This document shows positions 1-9,568 of a stretch of 64,000 nt of DNA, piece after piece. A program made the translations under genes and the position numbers. The stretch is taken from positions 1-64,000 of the forward strand of contig BSDZ01000005.1 of NCBI GenBank assembly GCA_030268105.1. The letters run 5' to 3'. The notes beneath the pieces were generated by a model, which worked only from the letters and a program-made list of their open reading frames with translations, searched no databases and was not told where the DNA came from. Within the stretch, counting starts at the first letter, position 1, and each line of letters begins with the position of its first letter. The stretch is from Volvox africanus. Taxonomy: Eukaryota > Chlorophyta > Chlorophyceae > Chlamydomonadales > Volvocaceae.

Positions 1-108
1 TTACCCTAGAACCCTGACACCCCGAACTTGTAACCCTACAATCCCAACCCCCAACTCGTAACCCAACAACCCCAACCCCCAACTAGTTTTTCCTAGAACA
101 CCCGATTG

Positions 109-164
109 CTACATTTCCCACTCACTATTTCGCCTGCTACATTTCCCACTCACTATTTCGCCTG
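109..164. repeat. 28-bp direct tandem repeat, two copies
   Basis: Two head-to-tail, apparently perfect copies of a 28-bp sequence beginning CTACATTTCCCACTC occupy 109-136 and 137-164. The repeat sits just inside the C-rich, telomere-like window edge. No function can be assigned. Confidence 0.9.
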
Positions 165-1340
165 CAATAACATCTGGTGATACTGAAATAGGGTTCAATG
201 TATGAGTGTCGCAGTAGGTTTTCCAAGAGCAACACGTTGCTTATTTTTGTAGATATAGATATTCTACTCTGTGTTTTAAAACAGCATTAAATAGGCTTTG
301 TTTCTCCTCTCTAATACAGCGCCAATCTATGGACTGTTTGTATACTTCAGGAGGTGCTTGTGACCCAAGAAGAGGCACATTCAAAATTTCGTTTACTACG
401 TATGTACATTATATTAATATAATAGCTTCTCATGAAAATTTGTTCTCAATGTACTTGTAGGATTTGAAAAGGCATTTCAGGAGCATTCATAGAATACGTA
501 GAGGCACAGTGAAGATTTCCTTTGCTTTGCACAATATAACCCACATACATACACAAAACTTCAATAGAAATATAAAATATTTACATATATACTTCCGAAA
601 TTGAAAAGGGCTTACAAGGGTAAGCTGACCCTACTTACTTATAACACTTATTCATGGGTCACAATCATAATCTGTAAGCACACGATTGCCTTTGCCACTG
701 TATATATATTATCTGTTCTATTTGAACGAACACACCTCAACACCTCATTATTACATTTGGCTGGCAGGGCAGAGCACAGGCACATGCCTGCCTGTCTTCT
801 TACTTGTTTCCTGCCTTATCTCCTTATAGCTGTATGTGGCCTCCTGTCCTTGCATGAAATTTTATCCCAATATATAGAACTACCCCATACACGTGCTATT
901 GCCTAGATGTATATTGTGGTCCCCAGGGCTGCGTGGCTTTTCTGCCTGTTGTGCGTAATTAGGCAGCAAGGATTAGCTTTCTTTGCCACATAACCTGCTG
1001 GTTAAGAAATGAAGAGTTCCTATATGTGTATGTGATGTATCCTGAGTTCAGGCTGACAACAATGAGTACCAAGGGCCAAGATGCTGGACGAAATTCCTCA
1101 AGGGGCAAAATTTCTGTAAGTTCTGCCAAGGATTCATAGGCAGTTCAGCTACTCATAGTATCATTGCACCATCACATATCTATCTCACAAATAAAGCCAT
1201 GGCACTGCGCTCAGCAAGAGTTGAACCGATGATATCATGGATGACCATGTGAAAGAATCAATTTACCTACCACATAGAATTCTATTCTATACTAGCACTT
1301 GTCAGAGTCAGGCATTTTGCAAAACAAGGACATACGTAAA

Positions 1341-1364
1341 CACACATACACACACACATACAAC
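1341..1364. repeat. CA-rich microsatellite
   Basis: A short run of CA dinucleotides interrupted by CATA, followed by CAACAA. It lies about 220 bases upstream of the first likely start codon of the recombinase gene. Confidence 0.7.
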
Positions 1365-1581
1365 AACAATTTATCATGCTCCAACATTACATTTACACAC
1401 ATGCAACAGTCCCACAAATAATACACATACATGCACATGTCCCTCCCTTTATTATTTAATACCCTTGTTATTTATTACCCTTTCTTATGGCTGCACACAC
1501 ATCCATATATACCCCTCATCAATATAGCCGCCACGGTGGGCTGCCTGGAGAACCAACATATATGTGCAAGATCTTGGGGCT

Positions 1582-2652
1582 ATGTCGCTGGTGCTCGCAA
1601 GAAATGAGGCAGATGCTAGTGGACGCAATTACCTCATCATCAAGGATGTAGCCAACCAGCTGCGCAACTTGGGAGCACCCATAACAGATAGGCTTCTAAA
1701 CTCCTGGGTAGATGCAAGGAAGTCGTTGAAGAGGATCATTGTGAAAGACCCTATCCTGCTGGGGCGGCTCAAGGACCTGCAGGTGGTAGGCCGAAGGGCA
1801 TCAGCAATCAAGCTGGCAAGCTGTGCGGCAATCTGCAGGGCCATTGTGAACGTGGCTATCCTACAGCCCCTTTGCTTAGCCATAGAGGAGCTCAAAAAGG
1901 CACACCCACCTCTGCATGCAACATGTGCACAGGTCACACCAGTGCAGCTGAAGAGAGCAGAGGTATATGAAGCGAGGCTTCCAGCTGCCAAGCGTCTCTG
2001 CACAATAAGTAGCGCAGCTGCAGAGGGAGCACGTGATGAGGCGGAGGCAGAGAAGGACAACCAGCCGGTGCCTAATAAAACTAGCCAGCAGGAGGACCAT
2101 TGTTATTCCCAAAATCCAATCACCAAAATCACCAACAGCAGTCGGGAGCATGGCACATGTGATGAGCCTGCTGATGCCCCCAATAATATACCCATCATCA
2201 AGAAAGCCCAGCAGGTCATTGCTACTGATGAGCAGCGGCAGCAGCAGCAACAGCAGCCGCCCACAGCAGCAGCGGCCTTTGCTCCCTCTGCCGCTAATGC
2301 TCCAGCAGCTGCCACCCCCGCCGACGCCGCCCCTTCCATCTCAACACCTCATCAAGAACCTCCTGTATGCAAGCTGGCGGCATCTGACAGTATCTGCACC
2401 AAGCCTGTTTCACCAACACCTATCCCCCGAACCTTCCCTGCAGCACCTGCTGGCCACCGATTCAGCAGACGACCACTCATCAGCAGGTGTATACCTCCAG
2501 TGATGAGCACCAAAACGTTTCATCAGCAGGCTGGTCCTATAGCTCTAGCAGGAGGCCCCAAGACATCACCACCACCTCCACGGCTCCTGCCCCCGCCCCC
2601 AGCAGCAGCCGCCAGCAGGTATTACCCACCACTGACTCTGCTGCTGGCCTAA
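1582..2652 (+). CDS. Probable N-terminal exon of the recombinase gene
   Basis: An open frame with its first ATG at 1582. The first 110 residues look globular (YLIIKDVANQLRNLGAP, LLNSWVDARKSLKR) but match no domain I know. They are followed by a Gln run and Ala/Pro/Ser-rich linker. The frame ends at 2652, overlapping the different frame of the next exon, which is open from 2388, so an intron must join them if this is one gene. Only the part after 2559 is duplicated in the right arm, so the second gene copy lacks this exon. It could instead be a separate gene. Confidence 0.45.
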   Translation: MSLVLARNEADASGRNYLIIKDVANQLRNLGAPITDRLLNSWVDARKSLKRIIVKDPILLGRLKDLQVVGRRASAIKLASCAAICRAIVNVAILQPLCLAIEELKKAHPPLHATCAQVTPVQLKRAEVYEARLPAAKRLCTISSAAAEGARDEAEAEKDNQPVPNKTSQQEDHCYSQNPITKITNSSREHGTCDEPADAPNNIPIIKKAQQVIATDEQRQQQQQQPPTAAAAFAPSAANAPAAATPADAAPSISTPHQEPPVCKLAASDSICTKPVSPTPIPRTFPAAPAGHRFSRRPLISRCIPPVMSTKTFHQQAGPIALAGGPKTSPPPPRLLPPPPAAAASRYYPPLTLLLA

Positions 2653-5207
2653 CCAACCCCTCGTGCACAGAAACAGCAGCCTCTCCCCCAGAAGTTGTGC
2701 CGCCCCCAGTTGTCCAAACCAGCAGGACATCGGGTTTGGCCTCCTCCTCACCGCCGTGTAACCAGCAGCAGAAGAGGTTAGCTGTACAAATAACCCCAGC
2801 AGTGCAGGCACGCCAAAGGACAACGTCCAACATCTCCAAACCTCCCAACAGACCTGCTGTTGCGGTCGTCATCAACTCCAATAATAAGCCCAACCCATTG
2901 GCGACTTCTTCGGGCCCCCATCAGCCCGATGCGAGCACCAGCACTGCTCCTTCTACCAGTGCAGTGTCCCCTTCCACATCATCAGGGGGACATTTCTACC
3001 CTTCAGGTGTAGCCTTCAAGACTACACTCCCTATGAAGGATTGGGGTGGTGCGAACATACACCGCTATGGTATCTTGACCGCCATTGGCAGCAGCAGGAG
3101 AAAGACGCCACCAGGATGCATGCCAGTTGTCTCAGAGCTACATGGTCTTGAAGAATGGTGCAGAGCTCCATACAACTTTGCAGCAGGAGGGACCATTGGC
3201 GTCAGTGAGTCGACATTCATGGGCATTAAGAACACGGTGTCAAAGTTCCTGGGATTCGCACACCAATTCCTTGGTGTTCCCCTTCCTTTCTTATCCCTTC
3301 GCCTATTTAGCAACCAGGTATGTGTTTTGCATCGCTATACTACATGAATGATCTGTACCTACCACCTAACATTTTACATGTTTTATTCTCAAGAATTTGT
3401 CTACCCGTGGAAACTATATAGCTAATATAGCTACCAGAATCACCCACATAGATATGATGCATATTCATATACACACCTCCCTCATCATAATGTCTTTCTC
3501 ATCATATACAATGTCAACATACCAATCCCGCACCCTTTTCCGTACACCAGCATATTACCATCAACTTCATTGACTTCATGGTTGCACGGGCCGGAAGTCA
3601 ACACACTGCAGTAGAGATAACAAGGTTGGTGAAGCTTGTGGAGTATCTTCGGCAGCATGATGCACAAGACAGCAATCAGGTCTGGGGAGAGGGGAGAGGA
3701 GAGAGGGGAGAGGAGAGAGGGGAGAGGGGAGAGGGGAGAGGGCAGAGGGGAGAGGGGAGAGGGCAGAGGGCAGAGGGGAGAGGGCAGAGGGCAGAGGGGA
3801 GAGGGGAGAGGGGAGAGGGGAGAGGGGCTTGTTTATACCCAGGAGTACTTCCATTTCAGCACTATAAGTGTAACACCACCCCATCCACATCCCTACCTTT
3901 CCATATAACAATCAATACCGTACCTCAACCACTACCTTTCACTTGCCATGTTCTAGAGGCTCTAGATAGTCCATTCTGTGCATCCGTTATCACCCTTTGT
4001 TTCCCTTTTTCCGTCCTGCACATATTTTACAGACAAGCCATTGCCAACGTATACAAGAATGGCTGCACAATATTGCAAGGCAGCTTAAGAAGTCATATCC
4101 AAGAGCACCGCCACCAGCAGCAAACCCTATATCAGGTTCAGCTGGTATGGAGGAGAGTGTTGTACAACATAACAGCCTACCTGATAAGTCTGAGGTGCTA
4201 GCATTCGTTCACGGCCTCCAGCAAAGTGCATCTGATGCACTCAAGCATGACTTGAGCAGTGCCAAGTGCGTCAGGCTGGAAGCAGCCATTGCAATCATGC
4301 ATGCACTCGTTGCAGTACTGGTATCTGGATTGTACTTACCACCACTCAGGATGTCCGCCCTTTCGACATTAATGGTGCCTGGTAGTACCTCTTGCTGTAA
4401 CAAGGACTGCAGGCAGCGTGGTTGCCGTGGCAACAACCTCACCCAAGTAGTGAGGAGACCGAAAGTACAGCACCCTGCTATGGAGGATGATCCCTCATCA
4501 TCAGGACCGTCCTGCTCTACAGGCCCACCCAACAATGTGGCTGGTGTGGCATGTATGCAGTTGGAGTTGAACCATCACAAGACTGCACGTTTCACAAGGA
4601 ATAGGGAGCCCCTGACTGTCATCCTCCCACCCGATCTGTCCAAGCTCATCCAGACATACGTAAGGCATGCCAGGCCAGTGCTCATGCAACGTGCCCCAGT
4701 TGACATGACTTCCTCGCAACAGCTCCTCATAGACAAGAATGGGCAGCCGTTCAACAACGGCTTTGCTATGGAGTGGAGGGATATTGAGGAACGCTATGGG
4801 GCACCCTGGGAGCATATTCCCCCCCAGAAACTACGCCATATCCACTCAACCACAGCCTACACATCACTTGTGCAGGAGGTGGCTCGCCAGCTGCCCGACC
4901 TACAGCCACATGCGCAGGTCATGGGGAACTCCCTTCGGGTATGGGACTCACATTACATACAGCGTCCAGGTAGCATCATTGCCCAGGCAGGCGTTGACAA
5001 CCTGAACAAGTGGCGGAAGGCACAACTTGGCCTCAATAACCAAGTGTGGAGGAAGAAAATGGTGGAGAGGATGCTTGATGTGGAGGCAAAGGGACCGGCT
5101 AATGAGGGAAAGGGCCAGGGGGGGGAAGAAGGGGAGGAGGAAGAGGGGGAGGAGGCGGAGGAAGGGGAGTACGAAGAGGAGGAGGAGGAGGGGGAGTATG
5201 ATGAGGG

Positions 5208-5282
<75 letters not shown>

Positions 5283-5337
5283 GTATGATGAGTATGATGA
5301 GTATGATGAGAGGGAAGGATATCAGGGGGAGGAGTAG
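1582..5337 (+). CDS. Tyrosine recombinase, Crypton-like, multi-exon (copy 1)
   Basis: Predicted DNA strand-exchange enzyme acting in the nucleus. Three exons are well supported. Exon B is open from 2388 and ends at 3317 (donor GTATGT). Exon C is 3551-3679, after ACACCAG. Exon D is 4033-5337, after TTTACAG. All these junctions are phase 0. Exon B's end plus exon C read as an N-terminal core-binding domain (KFLGFAHQFLGVPLP, then INFIDFMVARAG). Exon D has the catalytic domain: Arg in PPLRMSAL (codon at 4348), Lys in NHHKT (4579), Arg-His in KLRHIH (4834) and Tyr in WDSHYIQ (4954). An upstream frame, 1582-2652, probably supplies an N-terminal exon with a Gln/Ala/Pro-rich linker. Its splice to exon B is unresolved; phase-compatible options are introns 2365-2465 and 2619-2722. 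The protein would be about 1,000 residues. No RT or RNase H is nearby, which argues against a DIRS element. The family call is by motif reading only. Confidence 0.75.
3684..3827 (+). repeat. Polypurine tract (GGGGAGA-like) inside an intron
   Basis: About 144 bases of almost pure purine built from GGGGAGA and GGGCAGA units, starting four bases after the intron donor at 3680. The equivalent tract in the right arm (25780-25909) is 14 bases shorter. Such mirror-repeat purine DNA can form triplex (H-DNA), but nothing here shows that it does. Confidence 0.9.
4033..5337 (+). CDS. Catalytic exon of the tyrosine recombinase
   Basis: This phase-0 exon, about 434 codons, carries the whole catalytic domain. 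Between the catalytic Arg and Lys is an insertion with four cysteines (SCCNKDCRQRGCRG, codons about 4393-4428), which may bind zinc. Two positions usually His in tyrosine recombinases differ: the residue three before the second Arg is Gln (QKLRH), and the MGHS-like motif reads MGNS. The nucleophile Tyr is present, so activity is possible but not assured. The C-terminus is a long Glu/Gly then Asp tract encoded by GAT repeats, ending in EYDEYDE. The stop codon is TAG at 5335. Confidence 0.8.
5209..5280 (+). repeat. GAT trinucleotide repeat encoding poly-Asp
   Basis: About 24 uninterrupted GAT codons near the end of the recombinase frame. The right-arm copy (about 24315-24398) has one interrupting Asn codon and a shifted position of the EYDE motifs, but the same total protein length. 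This shows independent microsatellite mutation after the duplication. Confidence 0.9.
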
Positions 5338-5430
5338 GAGGGAGGGGTCAGGAAATGCATAGGAAAATGAGCAGAAACCCCGAGAAGGAAAGGTGGAGGA
5401 GAGGGTGGGTGAAGTAAGGTTACAGAGGAA

Positions 5431-5510
5431 TAAGGTTCCATATCACTGGAATGATGAATAACAGGATCAACAAATTCTGTTATTCCTCATTCCAGTGATA
5501 TGGAACCTTA
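5431..5510. repeat. 34-bp inverted repeat (hairpin) after the recombinase gene
   Basis: Left arm 5431-5464 and right arm 5477-5510 are reverse complements with one mismatch in 34 positions, separated by a 12-base loop. The arms begin TAAGGTTCCATATCACTGG. The element lies 94 bases after the recombinase stop codon. It could be a recombination site, a 3' processing or RNA structure, or a small foldback element. Too long to be chance. Confidence 0.9.
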
Positions 5511-6299
5511 TAAGCAAGGGTTGGATGGATGGTGTTAAACAGGTGTGGACTGCTTGAGAGAGAAGAAGGGATTTCTGCTGTGCATGAACATATGCTTTTC
5601 ATCATGAGGGTAGGTACAATTCCATAGTGGGGGAGATTATGCCTATAGGAATTCGTGGCTCACACATACAAGTTTGGGGTATAATACCCACCATGACTTG
5701 AGCACTATCAGGAGAGTGTGGAAGGCTTTTGCTTCAGCACGAGGGAGTTCTTGTATGGGGCAACGTAGCTGCTTGGATTGTTGGTTGGTAAGTAGGTGGG
5801 TATATATGCAAAGCAGCATAAGACATGCCTGCCATTATTGTCCGCCTTTTCCCTATATATATATTTGTTTTTTGGTTTATGGATACTGGTCATAAGGAAT
5901 ATCCCTGCTGTAATCCCTCCCTTGGCCCTCAAACTTCCTCGTTTCTCACTTCCTGGTTTTTCTCTGTCTACAGGTTCAACCTTGCCTTATAACTAAATGA
6001 GGCCTGTTATATTAAAATATTGTCCCTTGTAGATACCAACCATTAATACACATCTGGGGTTGGGAAGTTAACCCCCCTCCCCTTTTCATGTTCGTGTGCT
6101 ATTTGTTTTGAATCCCAACCAATACACACCCAGCATGAGTTCCCACATTTGTCGCCTGCTTTCCAGGTGTGAAACAGAAGCCCTGCTGACCGCATCTGTA
6201 TGCGTCCTGTACACGCATTCCTAAGCATAGATGACCAATGGCCCCTACAAACTGTCCCTCAAACACCCCCAGACCAAAAGAGTTGCTGTAAACAAACAT
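5511..6299. other. Arm interior without recognised genes
   Basis: Mixed-composition sequence between the hairpin and the satellite remnants. The only candidate is a minus-strand frame entered separately. The mirror in the right arm is 23310-24096, differing by a 2-base indel near 5810. Confidence 0.4.
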
Positions 6300-6380
6300 A
6301 ATGGTCCTAAGGAAAAAACATTTGATTCGTGCCCTTAGGAAATACAGATAATAACTCATATTGCTATTTCGTGTTTCCAT
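6099..6380 (-). CDS. Hypothetical 93-residue ORF or exon (low confidence)
   Basis: A minus-strand frame with a true ATG, conserved in both arms (mirror 23229-23510, plus strand). The last two thirds read like protein (FGLGVFEGQFVGAIGHLC, then CGQQGFCFTPGKQATN). An acceptor-like TTCCTTAG precedes this part, so it may be an exon rather than a free ORF. Its first codons overlap the most degenerate 160-bp satellite unit. I recognise no family. Confidence 0.25.
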   Translation of the reverse strand: METRNSNMSYYLYFLRARIKCFFLRTIMFVYSNSFGLGVFEGQFVGAIGHLCLGMRVQDAYRCGQQGFCFTPGKQATNVGTHAGCVLVGIQNK

Positions 6381-6751
6381 GTGGCGATAGGATGCAAAGG
6401 GTTTTCAAAGGGTGTTCAAAGGTTTATAAGTGTGGTACGGATTCCCACACATTGGCCCAGCCCTTGTGAGCACTCTGTCCATGTTATAGTCTCAAAAAAA
6501 ATTTCATTCGTGTCCTTAAGCAATACAGATAATTATTCATATTATTGTTTCGTGGTTCCAGGTGGCAATCGTATGCAAGGGGTTTATAAGTGTGGTACGG
6601 ATTCCCACACATTGGCCCAGCCCTTGTGAGCACTCTGTCCATGTTATAGTCTCAAAAAAAATTTCATTCGTGTCCTTAGGCAATACAGATAATAATAAAT
6701 ATTATTGTTTCGTGGTTCCAGGTGGCAATCGTATGCAAGAGGTTTATAAGT
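6300..6751 (+). repeat. Diverged 160-bp satellite units in the left arm
   Basis: One degenerate unit (about 6300-6440, with a duplicated AAAGGGTGTTC-like piece) is followed by two clearer units. They match the main satellite in order and content (GGCAATCGTATGCAAG, CACACATTGGCCCAGC) but differ at many positions, for example CTCTGTCCATG for CTCTGAGCGTG. The right arm has one fewer unit. These look like older relatives of the large arrays. Confidence 0.9.
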
Positions 6752-7320
6752 GTGTGGAGCCGTGTGTCGTGCGTGGTGTCGGGTTGTGTGATTCGTGCCA
6801 TGTGTTGTGTGTGGTTTCATATTTGGTGTGTGGAGCCGTGTGTCGTGTGTGGTGCTGGGTTGTTGTGTTGTTCATGCCGTGTGTTGTGTGTGGTGTTTAA
6901 TTTTATGTGTGGAGCCGTGTGTTGTGTGAGGTGCTGGGTCGTGTGATTCATGCCGCATATGGTGTGTGGTGTCGTTTTTGCTGTGTGGAGCGGTGTGACG
7001 TGTGTGGTGCCGGGTCATGTGATTCATGCCATGTGTCGTGTGTGGTGTTATATATGGTGTGTGGAACCGTGTGTCGTGCATGGTGCTGGTTTGTGTGAGT
7101 CGTGCCGTGTGTCATGTGAGGTTTCATATTTGGTGTGGGGAGCCGTGTGTCGTGTGTGGTGCTGGGTTGTTGTGTGATTCGCGCTGGGTGTCGTGATTGG
7201 TGTTAAATTTGGTGTGTGGAGATGTGTGTCGTGTTTGGTGCCGGGTCGTGTGATTCGTGCCACATGTCATGTGTGGTATTATATTTGGTGTATGGAGCTG
7301 TGTGTCACATTATGTTTTGC
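6752..7320 (+). repeat. G/T-rich minisatellite, about 75-80 bp units (left arm)
   Basis: About seven imperfect units, each starting near GTGTGGAGCCGTGTGTCGTG, with spacings such as 75 and 80 bp. It begins where the satellite motif TATAAGTGTG passes into the minisatellite motif. It is the same family as 15087-20235 but more diverged and with more A residues. Mirror: 22449-23017. Confidence 0.9.
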
Positions 7321-7330
7321 TGACCTGCAG

Positions 7331-7534
7331 GCTTGTAATGCTGCTGCCATCTTCCCCGGGAGTTGCTGCCCCTACAAGTGTCATCAAGCTCAAGTCAGTT
7401 GCCACCTGGGGCATGATGCTGTTGTTACCGTTATCCGTTTCCACACGGTTAAGACAATTGCCGTTACTGTTGCCCCTGGATGTGCTCCTACCGCACGGAT
7501 CCTAGCTATGGGCGATTTTGTTCCCTCATTATGA
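7331..7534 (+). CDS. Exon-like block, possible terminal exon (left arm)
   Basis: A block preceded by a good acceptor (CTGACCTGCAG) and open in phase 0 to a stop at 7534. Its translation reads like a normal protein end (CHLGHDAVVTVIRFHTVK, then ILAMGDFVPSL). If real, the minisatellite before it lies within an intron. The product is unknown. The copy in the right arm (22235-22438, minus) has the same translation. Confidence 0.3.
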   Translation, partial: ACNAAAIFPGSCCPYKCHQAQVSCHLGHDAVVTVIRFHTVKTIAVTVAPGCAPTARILAMGDFVPSL

Positions 7535-7562
7535 CATGCGCCACAGCTCACACGTGTCGCAG

Positions 7563-7925
7563 CACTAACGGATTTTTAAGCACTATTGGATTACAAACTG
7601 TGGGTACCTTGTAGAGGATCCAAACTGACAGTCAGGTCGGGTGAACAATGTAGGTAGTTGATAGGATTAGGAGGAGAGGGATGACGATGGCACTTGAGAG
7701 ACTGTGGTAGTTGATTGTTGCAAAGGCTTATAAGGATGCTGGTAGGTGCTTCTGCACCCTTATATCATGTTTGTGTGTCGCTGTGTGTGTGTACGACACT
7801 CATAGACATCAAGACAATAAGGGAGTCACCGTCACCGTTGCCATCACTGCCACCTTCGTGGTCACTGTCACTGTCACCCTCCCCATCCCTGTCACCGCCA
7901 TAGTATCACCGTCACCGTCACCATT
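7563..7925. other. Spacer with degenerate CCGTCA repeats
   Basis: Unique sequence to about 7820, then a run of imperfect CCGTCACC and GCCATCAC motifs leading into the duplicated C-rich segment. No gene is recognised. Open frames here are low-complexity Thr/Val/Pro/Ser products of the repeat. Confidence 0.5.
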
Positions 7926-8118
7926 CCTTGTCGCTGTCGCCATCACCATCATCATCGCCGGCCCCCTCTCCCTCCCCCTCCTTGTCTCGCCATCACCATG
8001 TCACTGCGACCGTCCCCCTCCCGTCACATTATAGCCGTCTCCCTCCCCGTTGCTGTCCAACTCCCCATCCACGTCGCCTAAAACACAATTTCCCATTTTT
8101 TTTAATTATAACAGTATA

Positions 8119-8249
8119 GGAATGATCCAAACGTTCTTATTCCAACAACGGAAATCTGAAAATATTTTTAAAGACATATATAATTCCTTGATGAAAACCT
8201 GCATAATGTTTAATTATAAAATTGTAAAAGTATAACCCTACATCATTCC
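8119..8249. mobile_element. Possible MITE-like AT-rich island
   Basis: A 131-bp AT-rich island in very C-rich DNA, bounded by the 8-bp inverted pair GGAATGAT and ATCATTCC. It is carried along in copy 2 of the duplication (about 10013-10142). No clear target-site duplication is visible, so the mobile-element label is tentative. Confidence 0.25.
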
Positions 8250-9220
8250 GCAATCCCCCTCCCCCCTCCCTGTTGCCACCCCCATGCTGTCACATTATCC
8301 CCCTCTCCATCGAAATTATTGCCGTCATATCCGCTGTCAACGTAACGCTCTCCCCCTCCCCCTCCCTGTCACCGTAGCCATCACTGTAGTAGTCCCCGTC
8401 CCCGTCACCATCCCTCACTGTCAGCGTTACCATAATTGCCGTCCCCGTCACTGTCAATGGCCACGTCGCCATTGCCGTGCCCCTCCCCCCTATGTCGTCG
8501 CCATCCTTGTCGTCGTCGCCATCCACTGCCACCCTCTCCGGAGTGCCGCATCCAGCACCAACACCAGCTCCAGCACCAGTGCCCGCGAAATGTGTGCCAG
8601 CACACGGACGCCCCCTTCTACCGCACGCGGGAAACATGGAAGAATGTGGCGTGGGCCGCGTGCTGGGGGAAGGGGGAAGGGGGCGGCGTGCGTGAGGGAG
8701 GGCTGCAGGGGCCTCATGAGGGGGAGGGTTGGTCCGTGTGTTGGCGTGGGAAGGGGTAAAAGCCCTGGCGCGGATTAAGGGGGCGGCGGCAGGAAGACTG
8801 TGGGGACGACATGCGTGGGAAGGGAGCGGGGCCTGCAAGAGGGGAAATAGGCCGGCAAAGGCGTGCGGAAGAGGAAGGGGGCACCGGCCGCGTGCAGGGG
8901 AAGGAGGGACGGCAGCGTGCGTGTGGGAAGGGAGAAGACACGGCGTGCGTGGAAAACAGGTGGAGGCGCCGAGTGATGTACAAGGGGGCGGGGGCGCCCT
9001 TTTTCCCCGCACGCCGCTTGAGACCCCTTCCCCCACACACCACCCCCATACCCCGCACGCTATACCCACGACCGCCCACGACCGCCTCCCCTGTTTCCCT
9101 CGCAGACCGCCCCTTTCCCCCTCCGCACCCGCCCCGGGCCCCGTCAAGCCTCGCCTGTCCCCGTCCCTCTCCTTGTCCCCGTTTGGCCATACCTGCGTCT
9201 GTTGCCAGCACACATTGCAG

Positions 9221-9334
9221 ATTGCCCCATATGCACCTGCATAGGCGCCAAGATGGGGACAACAAAAGCATATGCCACACGTCTGGCATCTTACAACATG
9301 CAAAACCCCGTTACATTACCCCCCTGCTGTTACG
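9221..9334 (+). CDS. Exon-like block with CxC motif (A, copy 1)
   Basis: Follows an acceptor-like CACACATTGCAG and ends at a donor-like TACG/GTAAGA. It is open in the frame reading DCPICTCIGAKMGTTKAY. It resembles the neighbouring block 9483-9568, suggesting exon duplication. The CxC pattern recalls zinc-binding ends of some transposases, but no residue set is complete enough to name one. The copy in the second duplication is 10598-10711. Confidence 0.25.
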
Positions 9335-9482
9335 GTAAGAAACCCTGCCCACGCGCTCCGCCCCTTTCCCCTTTTTGGGCCCCTCCCCAGTCCCCGTCCC
9401 CTTGCCCTCTCCCCGCCCCTCTCCCCGTCCCCCGTTCGGCCCTACTACCTGCGTGTGTTTTTACCAACAGCGCACATTGCAG

Positions 9483-9568
9483 ATTGTTCCAATGCACCTG
9501 CATGCGCCAAGATGGGGGCACCAAAAGCACGTTCCAAACGTCACGCATTTTAGAGCACGCCAAAACAG
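9483..9568 (+). CDS. Exon-like block with CxC motif (B, copy 1)
   Basis: Follows GCGCACATTGCAG and ends at AAACAG/GTAACA. In the same frame as block A it reads CTCMRQDGGTKSTFQTSR then ILEHAK, matching CTC-(6)-GTK-(4)-T-(0-1)-R in block A. The second copy is 10860-10945. The function is unknown. Confidence 0.25.

Larger units (their letters stand above)
1..1563. other. Anonymous flank, no gene recognised
   Basis: I find no convincing gene here. The first 90 bases are C-rich with loosely telomere-like pieces (ACCCTAGA, ACCCTGAC, TAACCCTAC) but no regular period, so they are at most decayed telomeric sequence. The rest is AT-rich, with a 28-bp tandem repeat at 109-164 and a CA-rich microsatellite near 1341-1364. 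The longest open frames, 601-906 and 1237-1527, start at TTG or inside the CA repeat and have low-complexity translations, so they are not called. The 5' end or promoter of the recombinase gene may lie in the last few hundred bases, but no motif shows it. Confidence 0.5.
2559..7562 (+). repeat. Left arm of a 5-kb inverted repeat
   Basis: The reverse complement of this segment recurs at 22207-27034. Matching coordinates sum to 29593 at the outer end, 29607 after the purine tract, 29609 after a 2-base indel and 29769 near the centre. The arms therefore differ by 14 + 2 + 160 bases in length plus a few substitutions. The arm contains most of the recombinase gene, the hairpin, satellite units, minisatellite and an exon-like block. 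The outer edge cuts through exon B. Confidence 0.97.

Noticed and set aside
1..90. Functional telomere at the window start
   Set aside because: ACCC-containing pieces have no fixed period and no perfect tandem telomere repeats.
1582..5337. DIRS-type retrotransposon
   Set aside because: No reverse transcriptase, RNase H or methyltransferase-like sequence is visible in the arms or their flanks.
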